Shown one piece after another: positions 9,509-18,435 of a DNA stretch of 64,000 nucleotides (position 1 is its first letter; each line of letters opens with the position of its first letter). The DNA comes from Coriobacteriia bacterium (GTDB lineage: Bacteria; Actinomycetota; Coriobacteriia; Coriobacteriales; UBA8131), in NCBI GenBank assembly GCA_009776725.1, contig WRNE01000005.1:17428-81427 (forward strand). The letters are read 5' to 3'. The notes beneath the pieces are model-generated. The model worked only from the letters and a program-made list of their open reading frames with translations, was not told where the DNA came from and did no database searches. The translations under genes and the position numbers were made by a program.

Positions 9509-10627
9509 TTGCCACAAGATTACTACGAGGTGATCGGTGTCAGCCGGGACGCCACTGAAGCAGAGATAAAGAAAGCATTTTACCGTAAGGCCCGCGAGCT
9601 GCATCCGGATGTGAACAAGGCCCCTGACGCTGAGGAGCGTTTCAAAGAGCTGTCCGAGGCCTTCGATGTCTTGTCGGACGCCTCAAAACGCAGCCAATAC
9701 GACCGTTTCGGCACTGTCGGGAACGGCAGCGGCTATCAATATGTCGACCTTAGCGACCTTTTCGGCTCAGGCTTTGGCATGGGCGACATCTTCAGCTCCT
9801 TTTTCGGGGGCACGAGCTACGGCCGCGTCAGTATGCGCCGTGAGGGACGGGACATGGGCGTCGGCTTGAAGCTCTCCTTAGAAGAGGTGGCGGTAGGCAT
9901 CAAGAAAGAAATCGTCTACGACCGGTTGGCCCCCTGCGAGGCCTGCAGCGGGTCAGGAATCGGTGCCGGCGGGCAGACTGTCCCTTGTGACCACTGCCAT
10001 GGAAGCGGCCGGGTAATTAGCGTCCAATCCACTTTTTTGGGAGAAATGCAAACGCAAAGCATCTGTCCGGAGTGCAGCGGCTCGGGAGAAAAGATCGATA
10101 TACCCTGCCCAGACTGTGAAGGCCAGGGCCGCCTGCCAGACCGACAGCATGTGACTATCGAAGTACCCAAAGGCATCCGCGACGGCCAGCAGCTCAGGCT
10201 GACTGGCTTTGGCGAGGCGGGACTGCACGGGTCTAGGCCAGGAAACCTTATTGTCACAGTCCGCATCGACGACCATGAGCGTTTTGAGCGAGAGGGAGAA
10301 AACCTCCACACTTTTGTGCAGATATCGATCACGCAAGCGGCCCTTGGCGCAAATGTGAACGTGGAAGGCATCATCCCAGACGAGACGGTGGAGATCGATA
10401 TCCCTGCCGGCTGTCAGAACGGACAGCGCATCCGGGTACGGGACCGTGGCCTGCCCAGGATGCATCGTGAACAAAGAGGCGACCTCTTTGCCCACGTGGA
10501 GGTGATGATTCCCAAGAAACTCACCTCGCGCCAACGTGAGCTGCTAGAAGAGCTGGCCTTGGAGTTTGACGATGAGGTGAAAGAGAAGCGAAATCCGATA
10601 CAACGGATTCGCGATGCCCTTTCCTAA
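9509..10627 (+). CDS. dnaJ: Chaperone DnaJ (Hsp40)
   Basis: This co-chaperone stimulates DnaK ATPase and holds unfolded proteins. A J domain with HPD (about residues 32-34) is followed by a short Gly/Phe linker and the four zinc-binding CxxCxGxG repeats (CEACSGSG, CDHCHGSG, CPECSGSG, CPDCEGQG). The two C-terminal substrate-binding barrels come after. At 372 residues it is of usual length. It has a TTG start only 8 bases after hrcA, with a weak ribosome site, so coupling to hrcA is likely. Confidence 0.96.
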   Translation: MPQDYYEVIGVSRDATEAEIKKAFYRKARELHPDVNKAPDAEERFKELSEAFDVLSDASKRSQYDRFGTVGNGSGYQYVDLSDLFGSGFGMGDIFSSFFGGTSYGRVSMRREGRDMGVGLKLSLEEVAVGIKKEIVYDRLAPCEACSGSGIGAGGQTVPCDHCHGSGRVISVQSTFLGEMQTQSICPECSGSGEKIDIPCPDCEGQGRLPDRQHVTIEVPKGIRDGQQLRLTGFGEAGLHGSRPGNLIVTVRIDDHERFEREGENLHTFVQISITQAALGANVNVEGIIPDETVEIDIPAGCQNGQRIRVRDRGLPRMHREQRGDLFAHVEVMIPKKLTSRQRELLEELALEFDDEVKEKRNPIQRIRDALS

Positions 10628-11900
10628 CCACCCCAACCACACAATGCCTTTACCAAACCAAGCAAAAGTATCCATTCACTACCTTGGCTGCAAAGTGAAT
10701 CGGGCGGACGGCGACGAGCTGCTGGGCTGTTTGTTGTCAGCGGGAGCAATACCCGCCCCGCCTGCCGAGGCCGGCTTGAATATCGTCATGACCTGCGTCG
10801 TGACCAAAGAAGCCGAGCAAAAGACCCGCAAGGCCATCAATCGCCTGCTTTTAGAGAACAAGCAGGCTCCGGTCTTGGTAGTAGGCTGTGCCGTGGCTGT
10901 AAACGAGCAGCTGTACCAATCAGCCGATGAACGGGTGTATTTGGCCAAACAAGCCGAGCCGGCAAAAGGTATAGCCTTGCAACTGCTAGGCCTTGGCCAA
11001 GAGGCGGTCCCTGTCAGTGGCCGTACTCCTGCAGTGAAACCAGCCGACCGTCAGCGGTACAACTTGAAGATCCAGGACGGCTGTGACTCGGAGTGCAGTT
11101 TCTGCGTCGTTCGGATAGCCAGGGGCAAGTCCCGGTCAAGGGCCTTAGACGACGTCGTCAGCGAGGCCAGCCTAGCCGAGGCGGCTGGCTGGCGGGAGAT
11201 CGTGCTTACCGGCATAAACCTAGGCAGTTACCGTATCGGCGAGGACAGTGGGCCTGGCCTCCCGACGCTGCTTTGGGCATTGCTCGCCAATACCAGGCAC
11301 AGCCGTTTTCGGCTATCCAGCATCGAGCCGATGGATGTGAGCGACCACTTGGTCGATTTGATCGCAGGCAGCAAAGGCCGCATCTGCGCTCATTTGCACA
11401 TGCCCCTTCAGAGCGGGTCCGACCGAGTCCTGCAAATGATGAACCGCCCCTATACGAGCGGCCAATTTGCCAGCCGGGTCGCCTACGCCCGTGAACGGCT
11501 GCCACAGCTTGCCCTGTCCAGCGACCTTATCGTGGGCTTTCCTGGCGAGACCGAAGCTGATTTTTTATCCACATATGAGCTTTGCCGTGAGATGTCATTC
11601 ATGCGGATGCATGTGTTCCGTTTTTCTCCACGTGACAAAACGACTGCTGCCACCATGCCAAACCAGCTTGACGAGGCAACCAAGTCCAGACGCTCGGCTA
11701 AGCTACGCAAGCTGGCTGACGAGCTGACTGGGCTGGATTTACAGAAACGCGTCGGCACCAGCGAGCTGGTGCTTGTCGAGCGCGCCGGCCTGGGCAGGTC
11801 TGAAAGCTACCACCTGGTCCGCCTGCCTGACGATTTGGAGGTCGGCAGCCTGTCCAGCGTTCGCTTCAGCGGCTATACTGACAAGCTGTTAGAATGCTAA
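10614..11900 (+). CDS. mtaB: tRNA t6A methylthiotransferase MtaB
   Basis: It converts t6A37 to ms2t6A37 in tRNA using two Fe-S clusters and SAM. The N-terminal UPF0004 domain begins with YLGCKVNRAD and has a second Cys in MTCVVT. The radical SAM motif CDSECSFC is near residue 160. GFPGETEADF and the C-terminal region up to the TRAM-like end (LVLVERAG) follow. It overlaps dnaJ by 14 bases; a second in-frame ATG at 10644 would drop ten residues. The dnaJ-mtaB order is common in Bacillota. Confidence 0.92.
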   Translation: MPFPNHPNHTMPLPNQAKVSIHYLGCKVNRADGDELLGCLLSAGAIPAPPAEAGLNIVMTCVVTKEAEQKTRKAINRLLLENKQAPVLVVGCAVAVNEQLYQSADERVYLAKQAEPAKGIALQLLGLGQEAVPVSGRTPAVKPADRQRYNLKIQDGCDSECSFCVVRIARGKSRSRALDDVVSEASLAEAAGWREIVLTGINLGSYRIGEDSGPGLPTLLWALLANTRHSRFRLSSIEPMDVSDHLVDLIAGSKGRICAHLHMPLQSGSDRVLQMMNRPYTSGQFASRVAYARERLPQLALSSDLIVGFPGETEADFLSTYELCREMSFMRMHVFRFSPRDKTTAATMPNQLDEATKSRRSAKLRKLADELTGLDLQKRVGTSELVLVERAGLGRSESYHLVRLPDDLEVGSLSSVRFSGYTDKLLEC

Positions 11901-11928
11901 TCGATGTAGACGTAATAGAAAGGCGGCT

Positions 11929-12948
11929 ATGGAACGCACGAGAATTACATTGAAGATTCCTGACGGGCTCGACATCACAAGGCTGCTCGGTGTGAACGAC
12001 GTCTTGTTGAGAGTGATCGAAGAGAGGTTCGATGCCCGTATAACCATACGCGGCGACCAGATCGACATCGTTGGTGACTCCATCGAAGGCCAGATGCTGA
12101 CCTTGCTGTTTACCGACCTGATCCAGACAGCGGAGGAGGGCAAGACCACCTCCCCCGAAGAGCTGGTCCGGTCGATCGAGCTGGTCTTACATGGCGGGGC
12201 AAACCCGCTGAGCCTACGCGACGACATTATCCTAAACTACCGCGGCAGGGCGATCCGGGCCAAGACTGCCGGACAAAAGCGCTACATTGACGCAATCCGG
12301 GCCCACACGGTGACTTTTGCGATCGGCCCGGCCGGTACTGGGAAGACCTATTTGGCCATGGCCATGGCAGTGGCCGCCCTACAGCGGAAAGAAGTGAAAC
12401 GCCTCGTGCTGACCAGGCCGGTCGTCGAGGCTGGAGAGCATCTCGGCTACCTGCCCGGCACCCTAAACGAGAAGATCGACCCTTATATCCGACCGCTCTA
12501 TGACGCGCTTTTCGACATGACCGAAAACGACAAAGGCACCCAACAGATCGAGCAGGGAGTGATTGAGATCGCCCCTTTGGCCTATATGCGGGGACGGACC
12601 CTAAACGACAGTTTTATCATCCTGGACGAGGCACAGAACACAAGCCCCGACCAAATGAAGATGTTTCTGACCAGGCTCGGCTTTGGCTCCAAGATGGTCA
12701 TCACTGGGGACGTCACCCAGGTCGACCTGCCAATCCGTGCCAACGGGCTGCTCTCGGTACGCAGGATACTGTCTGGGCTTGACGATATATCGTTCGTGGA
12801 GCTGACAGGCAGCGACGTGGTCAGGCACTCGCTGGTCCAGCGGATCGTGGCAGCTTACGAGAACGCCGAGGTCATAGAGGAAGCGGCCCGCATCACCAAG
12901 GCTGCCTCCCTAGCCAGCCCTGGCCCGACAAGCGTAGAGCTCGATTGA
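11929..12948 (+). CDS. phoH: PhoH-family ATPase
   Basis: This P-loop ATPase of the PhoH/YbeZ type is linked in other bacteria to YbeY and RNA metabolism. The N-terminal region has KH-like character. The ATPase core has Walker A GPAGTGKTYLA (about residues 128-138), a Walker B-like FIILDEAQN, and the family segment TGDVTQVDLP. At 339 residues it is normal. An AAGGCGG ribosome site is suitably placed before ATG 11929. It is followed after a few bases by ybeY, the usual partner. Confidence 0.93.
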   Translation: MERTRITLKIPDGLDITRLLGVNDVLLRVIEERFDARITIRGDQIDIVGDSIEGQMLTLLFTDLIQTAEEGKTTSPEELVRSIELVLHGGANPLSLRDDIILNYRGRAIRAKTAGQKRYIDAIRAHTVTFAIGPAGTGKTYLAMAMAVAALQRKEVKRLVLTRPVVEAGEHLGYLPGTLNEKIDPYIRPLYDALFDMTENDKGTQQIEQGVIEIAPLAYMRGRTLNDSFIILDEAQNTSPDQMKMFLTRLGFGSKMVITGDVTQVDLPIRANGLLSVRRILSGLDDISFVELTGSDVVRHSLVQRIVAAYENAEVIEEAARITKAASLASPGPTSVELD

Positions 12949-12966
12949 CACTTGGGACCATTTGGC

Positions 12967-13917
12967 ATGCCCGACCAGTCCTATACTTTCACCGCAGACG
13001 AGCTTGGGCTTGGCAACAGGCAATACGAGTTACAGGTCTTTGTTGCCCAGCAGGTCAGCCAGAACATCCCACTAGACTATGTTGGGCGCTTGGCCTTGTT
13101 TTTGATGGCAGCCTGCCAGGTCGAAGAGCCGGCCGAGCTCTCCATAGCCTTCGTCGGCGCCAGCCTGATGCAGGAAATGAACCAGCAGTACCGGGGGATA
13201 GACAAGGCTACCGACATCCTGTCCTTCGAATCCGGCTTTGACGACGACGAGCAGCGCTCCGACAGCCAGCCCTTGGCCCTCGGCGATATCGTCATCTGCC
13301 CCGAGGCAGTCGAGCAAGGCTTTTATGGAGAAGAACTCGATTTCATCTCCAAGCTGGAGGTCTTGGTCGTTCATGGCATCTTGCACCTTTTAAGCCTCGA
13401 CCACGAAAACGCTCAAGAGGCAGATGCCATGGAGGCAAAGGAAGACGCTTTACTAGGCCAATGGCAGGCGTTTTATGCTGGCTTGCCCGAGGAAAACGGC
13501 GTTATGCCGGCAGCTGTTCGCCCGAACAGCAGCGAAAATGCCAACAATAAGCCCGCGGGCAGCCTCAAGCAGTCTTTCAAGTGGGCGTTTTCCGGTATCT
13601 GGGAAGCTGTCAGGACTGAGCGCAACATGAAGATCCACCTGGTAGTGGCGCTGGCCGCCTTGATTGCCTCTGCACTCCTCAGGCTAGAGGCCCTCGCCTG
13701 GGCCTTAGTGGTACTCTGTATCGCCTTTGTCTGGTCGACCGAGATGATTAATACAGCTATAGAGCATGTTGTTGATCTAGCTTCACCGGACATCCACCCC
13801 AAAGCCAAGTCGGCCAAGGATATCGCTGCTGGGGTAGTACTGGTATCGGTCATTGCCTCGGTCGTCATCGGCCTGATAGTATTCGTCCACGCCCTAGACT
13901 GGCCTGGCTTATGGTAG
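12967..13917 (+). CDS. ybeY: YbeY endoribonuclease fused to DgkA-type lipid kinase
   Basis: Two proteins that are usually separate are joined in one frame. Residues 1 to about 175 are YbeY, the metal-dependent RNase for 16S rRNA maturation, with the zinc triad in HGILHLLSLDH (about residues 135-145). After a linker, residues 195-316 match prokaryotic diacylglycerol/undecaprenol kinase: RNMKIHL, the catalytic region STEMINTAIEHVVDL, then AKSAKDIAAGVVL, with three membrane helices. In relatives dgkA follows ybeY as its own gene, so this is a fusion of neighbours. The fused protein would tether YbeY to the membrane (inference). ATG 12967 is preferred over TTG 12952. Confidence 0.9.
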   Translation: MPDQSYTFTADELGLGNRQYELQVFVAQQVSQNIPLDYVGRLALFLMAACQVEEPAELSIAFVGASLMQEMNQQYRGIDKATDILSFESGFDDDEQRSDSQPLALGDIVICPEAVEQGFYGEELDFISKLEVLVVHGILHLLSLDHENAQEADAMEAKEDALLGQWQAFYAGLPEENGVMPAAVRPNSSENANNKPAGSLKQSFKWAFSGIWEAVRTERNMKIHLVVALAALIASALLRLEALAWALVVLCIAFVWSTEMINTAIEHVVDLASPDIHPKAKSAKDIAAGVVLVSVIASVVIGLIVFVHALDWPGLW

Positions 13918-14828
13918 AGGCAGCCCAGGGCAGCACGCCAGATGTATTCCGTAGCGGCTTTATAACACTGGTCGGCCGCCCCAATTCGGGGAAGTCGTCT
14001 TTGGTCAACGCCGTGGTCGGGGCCAAGGTGGCGATTACCGCCGATGTCGCCCAGACCACCCGGCATCGTTTTCGGGCTATCCTTGACGGCCAGGGCTTTC
14101 AGCTGGTTTTGGTGGACACCCCGGGCATCCATAAGGCCCAGGATGCCTTGGGAGAGGAACTGAACACTTCTGCCCTCAAAGCCTTGGAAGCAGTAGACGC
14201 AGTGGCCTTCCTGCTAGATGCAAGCAAGCCGTTCGGCAGGGGAGACATGTGGATCTTGGCCTATTTGGAAAAAGTCAAGTCCCCTAAGCTGCTCATTGTC
14301 ACAAAAACCGACCTGGTCGACGACCAAGCCGTAAAGCAGCAAATCGAGCGGGCAAGTGGGCATTTTGACTTCGATGCTGTTATGAGCCTGAGCTCCCTGA
14401 CCGGCCAAGGCGTAGAAGAGTTCGTCCAATTCGTGGTCGGCCTGCTGCCGGAAGGGCCAAGGTGGTTTCCCGAGGGAACCCGGACCGACCAAGACCTCAG
14501 CGTCTTGGTGGCCGAGTTCATCCGTGAAAAGGTGCTCTATCTCACCAAGGACGAGGTCCCACATGCTGTCGGGGTGCAGGTAGAGGAACTCCAGTATGAG
14601 GAGAAGAACGACCTTACCCGCATCGAGGCCATCGTCTACGTCGAGAGGGAGTCACAGAAAGGCATCTTGATCGGCAAAGGCGGCCAGCAGATAAAAAAGA
14701 TCGGCAGTCTGGCCCGTACAGACCTCGAGCAGCTCCTTAATACCCGGGTATACCTTGACCTGCGTGTGAAGACCCGTAAAGGCTGGCGACGCGATGCCAA
14801 CCAGATAAAACGCTTTGGCTATGGCTAG
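13911..14828 (+). CDS. era: GTPase Era
   Basis: Era binds 16S rRNA near its 3' end during 30S assembly. GTPase motifs are GRPNSGKSS (G1; usually GRPNVGKST), DTPGIHK (G3) and TKTD (G4; usually NKxD). The C-terminal KH domain has GILIGKGGQQIKKIG. Its 305 residues are standard. It overlaps the ybeY-dgkA fusion by 7 bases and is followed by recO, the ordinary order, although cdd is missing between dgkA and era. Confidence 0.96.
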   Translation: MVEAAQGSTPDVFRSGFITLVGRPNSGKSSLVNAVVGAKVAITADVAQTTRHRFRAILDGQGFQLVLVDTPGIHKAQDALGEELNTSALKALEAVDAVAFLLDASKPFGRGDMWILAYLEKVKSPKLLIVTKTDLVDDQAVKQQIERASGHFDFDAVMSLSSLTGQGVEEFVQFVVGLLPEGPRWFPEGTRTDQDLSVLVAEFIREKVLYLTKDEVPHAVGVQVEELQYEEKNDLTRIEAIVYVERESQKGILIGKGGQQIKKIGSLARTDLEQLLNTRVYLDLRVKTRKGWRRDANQIKRFGYG

Positions 14829-14851
14829 CTTGCGCTGGATACAAGGTCGTT

Positions 14852-15760
14852 GTGCTTATGCCTAACGTCTCGGAAAGGATCATCGTCCTAAAAAAGACCA
14901 AGTTGGCGGAGATGGACCTGATCATCACCGGCTTTACGGAAAGCGGCCACCAGATCAAGACGGTCGTCAAGGGGGGCCGGAAGCCAGGCTCCCGCAGGGG
15001 CTCCCACCTTGAGCTGTTCTCTGTCAGCCAGGTCTTGGTCTACCAGGGAAGAAGCAGCTTGACGACCCTAAGCGAGGTCGAGCTGGTCAAGTCCCATAGT
15101 GGCTGTCGGGTCGATATCGAGCATAGCTCGGCGGCTGCAGCGCTGGCCGAGCTGGTGGAGGTCATCACTCGTGACGCTGACTTCGAGCCCCGGCTCTTCT
15201 TATTGTTGGACGCTAGCTTAGATGCCATTGAAAACACGCCCATCGACGGCTTGGAGATGGTTACAGCTGCGGCAATACTCAAAATCGTCAGCCAGATCGG
15301 TTTCCAGCCCAGCCTGGACAGCTGTGTCATCTGCGGCCGGGAGCGTAGCCAAGAAGCCCCAGGCCAAGGGCCGAAAAGCCCGGCAGCCGAAGACGAAAGC
15401 TCCCGGGCCCGGCGTTTCCGCTTCTCCTTTGCGCAGGGAGGGCTGGTCTGCTATGATTGCTATCATAATAGTATGATTAGTGACGATGGCACAGGGGACG
15501 GCGGCAGTGCCCCAGACGCGGTCTTCTCCCCAGATATCGGAAACAACGAGCCCGGCTTCGCCGTAACAGACGACATGGACCCAGCCCTGTTCGACTGGTT
15601 GGCCCTTTTGATCAAAAGCCGCTTTGTGGACTTGGCAAGTCACGCTACTGAGGCAAACCGTCCGACAGCCTTGCTTTTATTGGCTTTTGCCCGAAATTGG
15701 ATGCGAGCACATATCACAGCTCGGAATCGTTCAGTCGACTTTTTGTTAAGCTTGCGGTAG
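14852..15760 (+). CDS. recO: DNA repair protein RecO
   Basis: RecO works with RecR to load RecA on SSB-coated DNA. It has an N-terminal OB fold ([18 protein letters not shown] region), then a helical zinc domain with CVIC and, after an unusually long insertion of about 50 residues, CYDC. At 302 residues it is longer than the usual 240-260 because of low-complexity insertions around residues 165-230. GTG 14852 has AAGGT 5 bases upstream; ATG 14858 is the alternative. Confidence 0.9.
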   Translation: MLMPNVSERIIVLKKTKLAEMDLIITGFTESGHQIKTVVKGGRKPGSRRGSHLELFSVSQVLVYQGRSSLTTLSEVELVKSHSGCRVDIEHSSAAAALAELVEVITRDADFEPRLFLLLDASLDAIENTPIDGLEMVTAAAILKIVSQIGFQPSLDSCVICGRERSQEAPGQGPKSPAAEDESSRARRFRFSFAQGGLVCYDCYHNSMISDDGTGDGGSAPDAVFSPDIGNNEPGFAVTDDMDPALFDWLALLIKSRFVDLASHATEANRPTALLLLAFARNWMRAHITARNRSVDFLLSLR

Positions 15761-15781
15761 AATCGTTTGGTTTGATAAATT
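15752..15781 (+). promoter_or_regulatory. Candidate promoter for rpsO
   Basis: TTGCGG (15752-15757) and TAAATT (15776-15781) are separated by 18 bases and lie about 70 bases before rpsO. The remaining leader contains a short GTCG/CGAC stem around TGGCCA, which could serve S15 autoregulation; that last point is inference. Confidence 0.35.
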
Positions 15782-15851
15782 CTCCTCGCTTAGTCTGTCG
15801 TGGCCACCGACGCAGTACCCGGCTTGGAGGGAAGGTAAGAAAGGTGGGATT

Positions 15852-16127
15852 ATGCCACTAAGCAAAGAGGTGACTGCAGGGATCATTGCCGAGTACGGCA
15901 AGGACGCCAAAGACTCGGGCTCGGCAAGCGTGCAGGTCGCACTGCTGTCACAACGGATACGTGATTTGACGGAGCATTTGAAGATTCACCGGAAAGACCA
16001 TCATACGCGGCGCGGCCTGCTGATGCTGGTCGGAAAGCGTCGTCGGCTTTTGACCTACATAAAGCAGCGTGATATTACGGAATACCGTGACTTGATCGCC
16101 CGGCTTGGTATTCGCGACAACGTTTGA
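15852..16127 (+). CDS. rpsO: 30S ribosomal protein S15
   Basis: S15 is a primary 16S rRNA-binding protein of the 30S platform. It has 91 residues with the family motifs [14 protein letters not shown] and [19 protein letters not shown]. An AAAGGTGGG ribosome site lies just upstream. It is followed by a strong hairpin and then pnp, the classical rpsO-pnp pair. Confidence 0.98.
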   Translation: MPLSKEVTAGIIAEYGKDAKDSGSASVQVALLSQRIRDLTEHLKIHRKDHHTRRGLLMLVGKRRRLLTYIKQRDITEYRDLIARLGIRDNV

Positions 16128-16132
16128 TGCAC

Positions 16133-16159
16133 TTCAGGGAGCCTCAGAGGCTCCCTGAA
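16133..16159 (+). terminator. Perfect 13-bp inverted repeat after rpsO
   Basis: TTCAGGGAGCCTC is followed, after a single A, by its exact reverse complement GAGGCTCCCTGAA, beginning 5 bases after the rpsO stop. The T content downstream is low (TAGTATTTGG), so termination may be partial. Alternatively it is an RNA-processing (RNase III-like) site in the pnp leader, as known in E. coli. Confidence 0.7.
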
Positions 16160-16213
16160 TAGTATTTGGCTCAAGTATAAAAAAACGCATGTTGTTAAAA
16201 AGATGAGCCTGAT

Positions 16214-16230
16214 TGGACCACGAGGGTCCA
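16214..16230 (+). promoter_or_regulatory. Small hairpin just before the pnp ribosome site
   Basis: TGGACC (16214-16219) and GGTCCA (16225-16230) form a 6-bp stem with a 5-base loop. It ends immediately before GAGGAATGGAG, the pnp ribosome-binding region. It could influence access to the start; no direct evidence. Confidence 0.35.
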
Positions 16231-16248
16231 GAGGAATGGAGTAGAAAA

Positions 16249-18423
16249 ATGACTAAAATTACCGAGACTTTCGAACTGTATGGCAAGACATACAGTTTGA
16301 CGACTGGCGAGCTAGCAAAACAGGCTACCGGTTCAGTCGTCGTCAGCCAAGGGGAGACAGTACTCTTGCTTACCGCAGTCGTCGCCACCGACAAGAAGGA
16401 GACGGATTTCTTTCCACTGACGGTGGACTTTATCGAGAAGATGTATGCTGTGGGGAGAATACCGGGCGGATACCAGAAAAGAGAGGCACGTCCGTCCGAC
16501 AAAGGCACTTTGACAGCAAGGATGATCGACCGGCCGATTCGGACGAGCTTTCCCGAAGGGTTTAAAAACGAGGTCCATATCGTTGCCACCACCCTGGTCT
16601 GCGACCAGATCAACCAACCCGATGTGATCGGTATTATGGGCGCTTCGGCTGCCTTAATGGTCGGAGGGGTGCCGATCGAGGGCCCCTTGGCCGGCGTCCG
16701 GATCGGGCGCGACCGTCAAACAGGGGAGTTCTTGGTCAACCCCACCTTTGAGGAGGAGGCCAACTCCGACCTAGAGCTGGTCTTGGCCGGTACCCCCGAA
16801 TACATCTGTATGGTCGAGGGAGGGGCAGACGAGTTAAACGAAGAGACGATCCTGGCTGCGATGAATTTCGGACAAAAGGTGATAGGCGAGTTTTGTGAAG
16901 CCCAGCAGCGGTTCATCGACCGTGTCGCCCCGATGCTCAAGGAGTACCCGCTTGACCAGGCCATACCGGGCTTGGCTGAGCGGATCGACGCTCATTACGA
17001 CGCTATGTCACTTGCCATACATGGGGCAGACAAGCTGAACCGGGAAAACAAAGTTGCCGAGCTAAAGGCAGAGATCACAGCCACCTTCAGCGAAGAGGAG
17101 CAATCGGCGTGGAAGGCCGAGATAGCAGACGAGCTGCAGCTTTTAGAGAAACGGGCAATGCGGACGATGATCCTTCAGACAGGAGAGAGGATCGATGGCC
17201 GCAAGCTCGACGAGATTCGGCCGGTATCGGCCTCGGCTGGCGTCTTGCCGCGCACCCATGGGAGCGGGCTCTTTACCCGGGGGCAGACCCAGGTCTTGGC
17301 AGTGCTGACGCTCGGGATGTTAAACGAGTGGCAACGTCTTGACACAATCGACCCTGCGCCTGGCAAAAGGTACATGCACCACTACAACTTCCCCCCGTAC
17401 TCGACAGGCGAGACAGGCTACATGGGTGCCCCGCGCCGACGCGAGATAGGGCACGGCCGCTTGGCCGAAAGGGCCCTAGAGCCGGTTTTGCCGAACGAGA
17501 TCGACTTCCCTTACTCGATACGTATCGTTTCTGAGGTCCTAGAAAGCAACGGCTCGAGCTCTATGGCTTCTGCCTGTGCGTCTTCGCTGGCATTGATGGA
17601 TGCCGGAGTGAACATCAAAAGGCCGGTATCTGGGATTGCCATGGGCCTGATCAAGGAGGGTGACGAATTCGCCGTGCTCTCAGACATCCAAGGTTTGGAA
17701 GACTTCCTAGGCGACATGGACTTCAAGATCTGCGGCACTGAGATCGGCATCACCTCGATGCAGATGGACAACAAGGCCAAAGGCCTGACAGTCGAGATCC
17801 TGGCTGCAGCGCTGAGCCAGGCCAAGCATGGCCGTGACTTCATCCTGACCAAAATGAGCGAGGCGATCACCCGTCCGCGGTCCGAGCTCTCCGACCATGC
17901 CCCCCGCATACTCTCGATGCAGATTCCTGTGGATAAGATCAGGGACGTCATCGGCAGCGGCGGCAAGGTCATCCGCGGCCTCCAAGAAGAGACCGGAGCC
18001 ACGATCGAGATCACGGAAGAGGGGATAGTCTACATTGCGTCCAAAGACACACGTGGGGAGGAGGCCAAGCGGCGGATCGAGCTGATCGTCAAAGTACCAG
18101 AGGTTGGCGAGATCTATACCGGCAAGGTCGTCTCCATCCAAAGCTTCGGGGCCTTCATCGAGCTGTTGCCAGGGAAAGACGGGCTTTTGCATATCAGCCG
18201 GGTAGCAGACGGGCGGATCGGCAAGGTCGAGGACGTCTTATCGATAGGGGACGAGATCAGGGTAAAGATCATCGAGATCGACGAGAACGAGAAAATCTCA
18301 CTAGACCGGCTAGACAAGCCCAAAGTCGAGGCCAGCAGGGAAAACCGGGAATACCGTGACGACCAGGCCAATACCCGAAACAACGGCAATACCTCCGGAA
18401 CCAACCGGCGGAGGCGCCGTTAA
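16249..18423 (+). CDS. pnp: Polyribonucleotide nucleotidyltransferase (PNPase)
   Basis: This 3'-5' phosphorolytic exoribonuclease degrades and tails RNA. It has two RNase PH domains (the second with GTEIGITSMQMDNK), a KH domain with DVIGSGGKVIRGLQEETGA (near residue 565), and an S1 domain with GKVVSIQSFGAFIELLPGKDG (near residue 620). An acidic/basic Arg-rich tail ends it. ATG 16249 has GGAG 7 bases upstream; an in-frame TTG at 16213 is not credible. The result is 724 residues, a normal length. Confidence 0.98.
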   Translation: MTKITETFELYGKTYSLTTGELAKQATGSVVVSQGETVLLLTAVVATDKKETDFFPLTVDFIEKMYAVGRIPGGYQKREARPSDKGTLTARMIDRPIRTSFPEGFKNEVHIVATTLVCDQINQPDVIGIMGASAALMVGGVPIEGPLAGVRIGRDRQTGEFLVNPTFEEEANSDLELVLAGTPEYICMVEGGADELNEETILAAMNFGQKVIGEFCEAQQRFIDRVAPMLKEYPLDQAIPGLAERIDAHYDAMSLAIHGADKLNRENKVAELKAEITATFSEEEQSAWKAEIADELQLLEKRAMRTMILQTGERIDGRKLDEIRPVSASAGVLPRTHGSGLFTRGQTQVLAVLTLGMLNEWQRLDTIDPAPGKRYMHHYNFPPYSTGETGYMGAPRRREIGHGRLAERALEPVLPNEIDFPYSIRIVSEVLESNGSSSMASACASSLALMDAGVNIKRPVSGIAMGLIKEGDEFAVLSDIQGLEDFLGDMDFKICGTEIGITSMQMDNKAKGLTVEILAAALSQAKHGRDFILTKMSEAITRPRSELSDHAPRILSMQIPVDKIRDVIGSGGKVIRGLQEETGATIEITEEGIVYIASKDTRGEEAKRRIELIVKVPEVGEIYTGKVVSIQSFGAFIELLPGKDGLLHISRVADGRIGKVEDVLSIGDEIRVKIIEIDENEKISLDRLDKPKVEASRENREYRDDQANTRNNGNTSGTNRRRRR

Positions 18424-18435
18424 ACAAGGTAGTCA

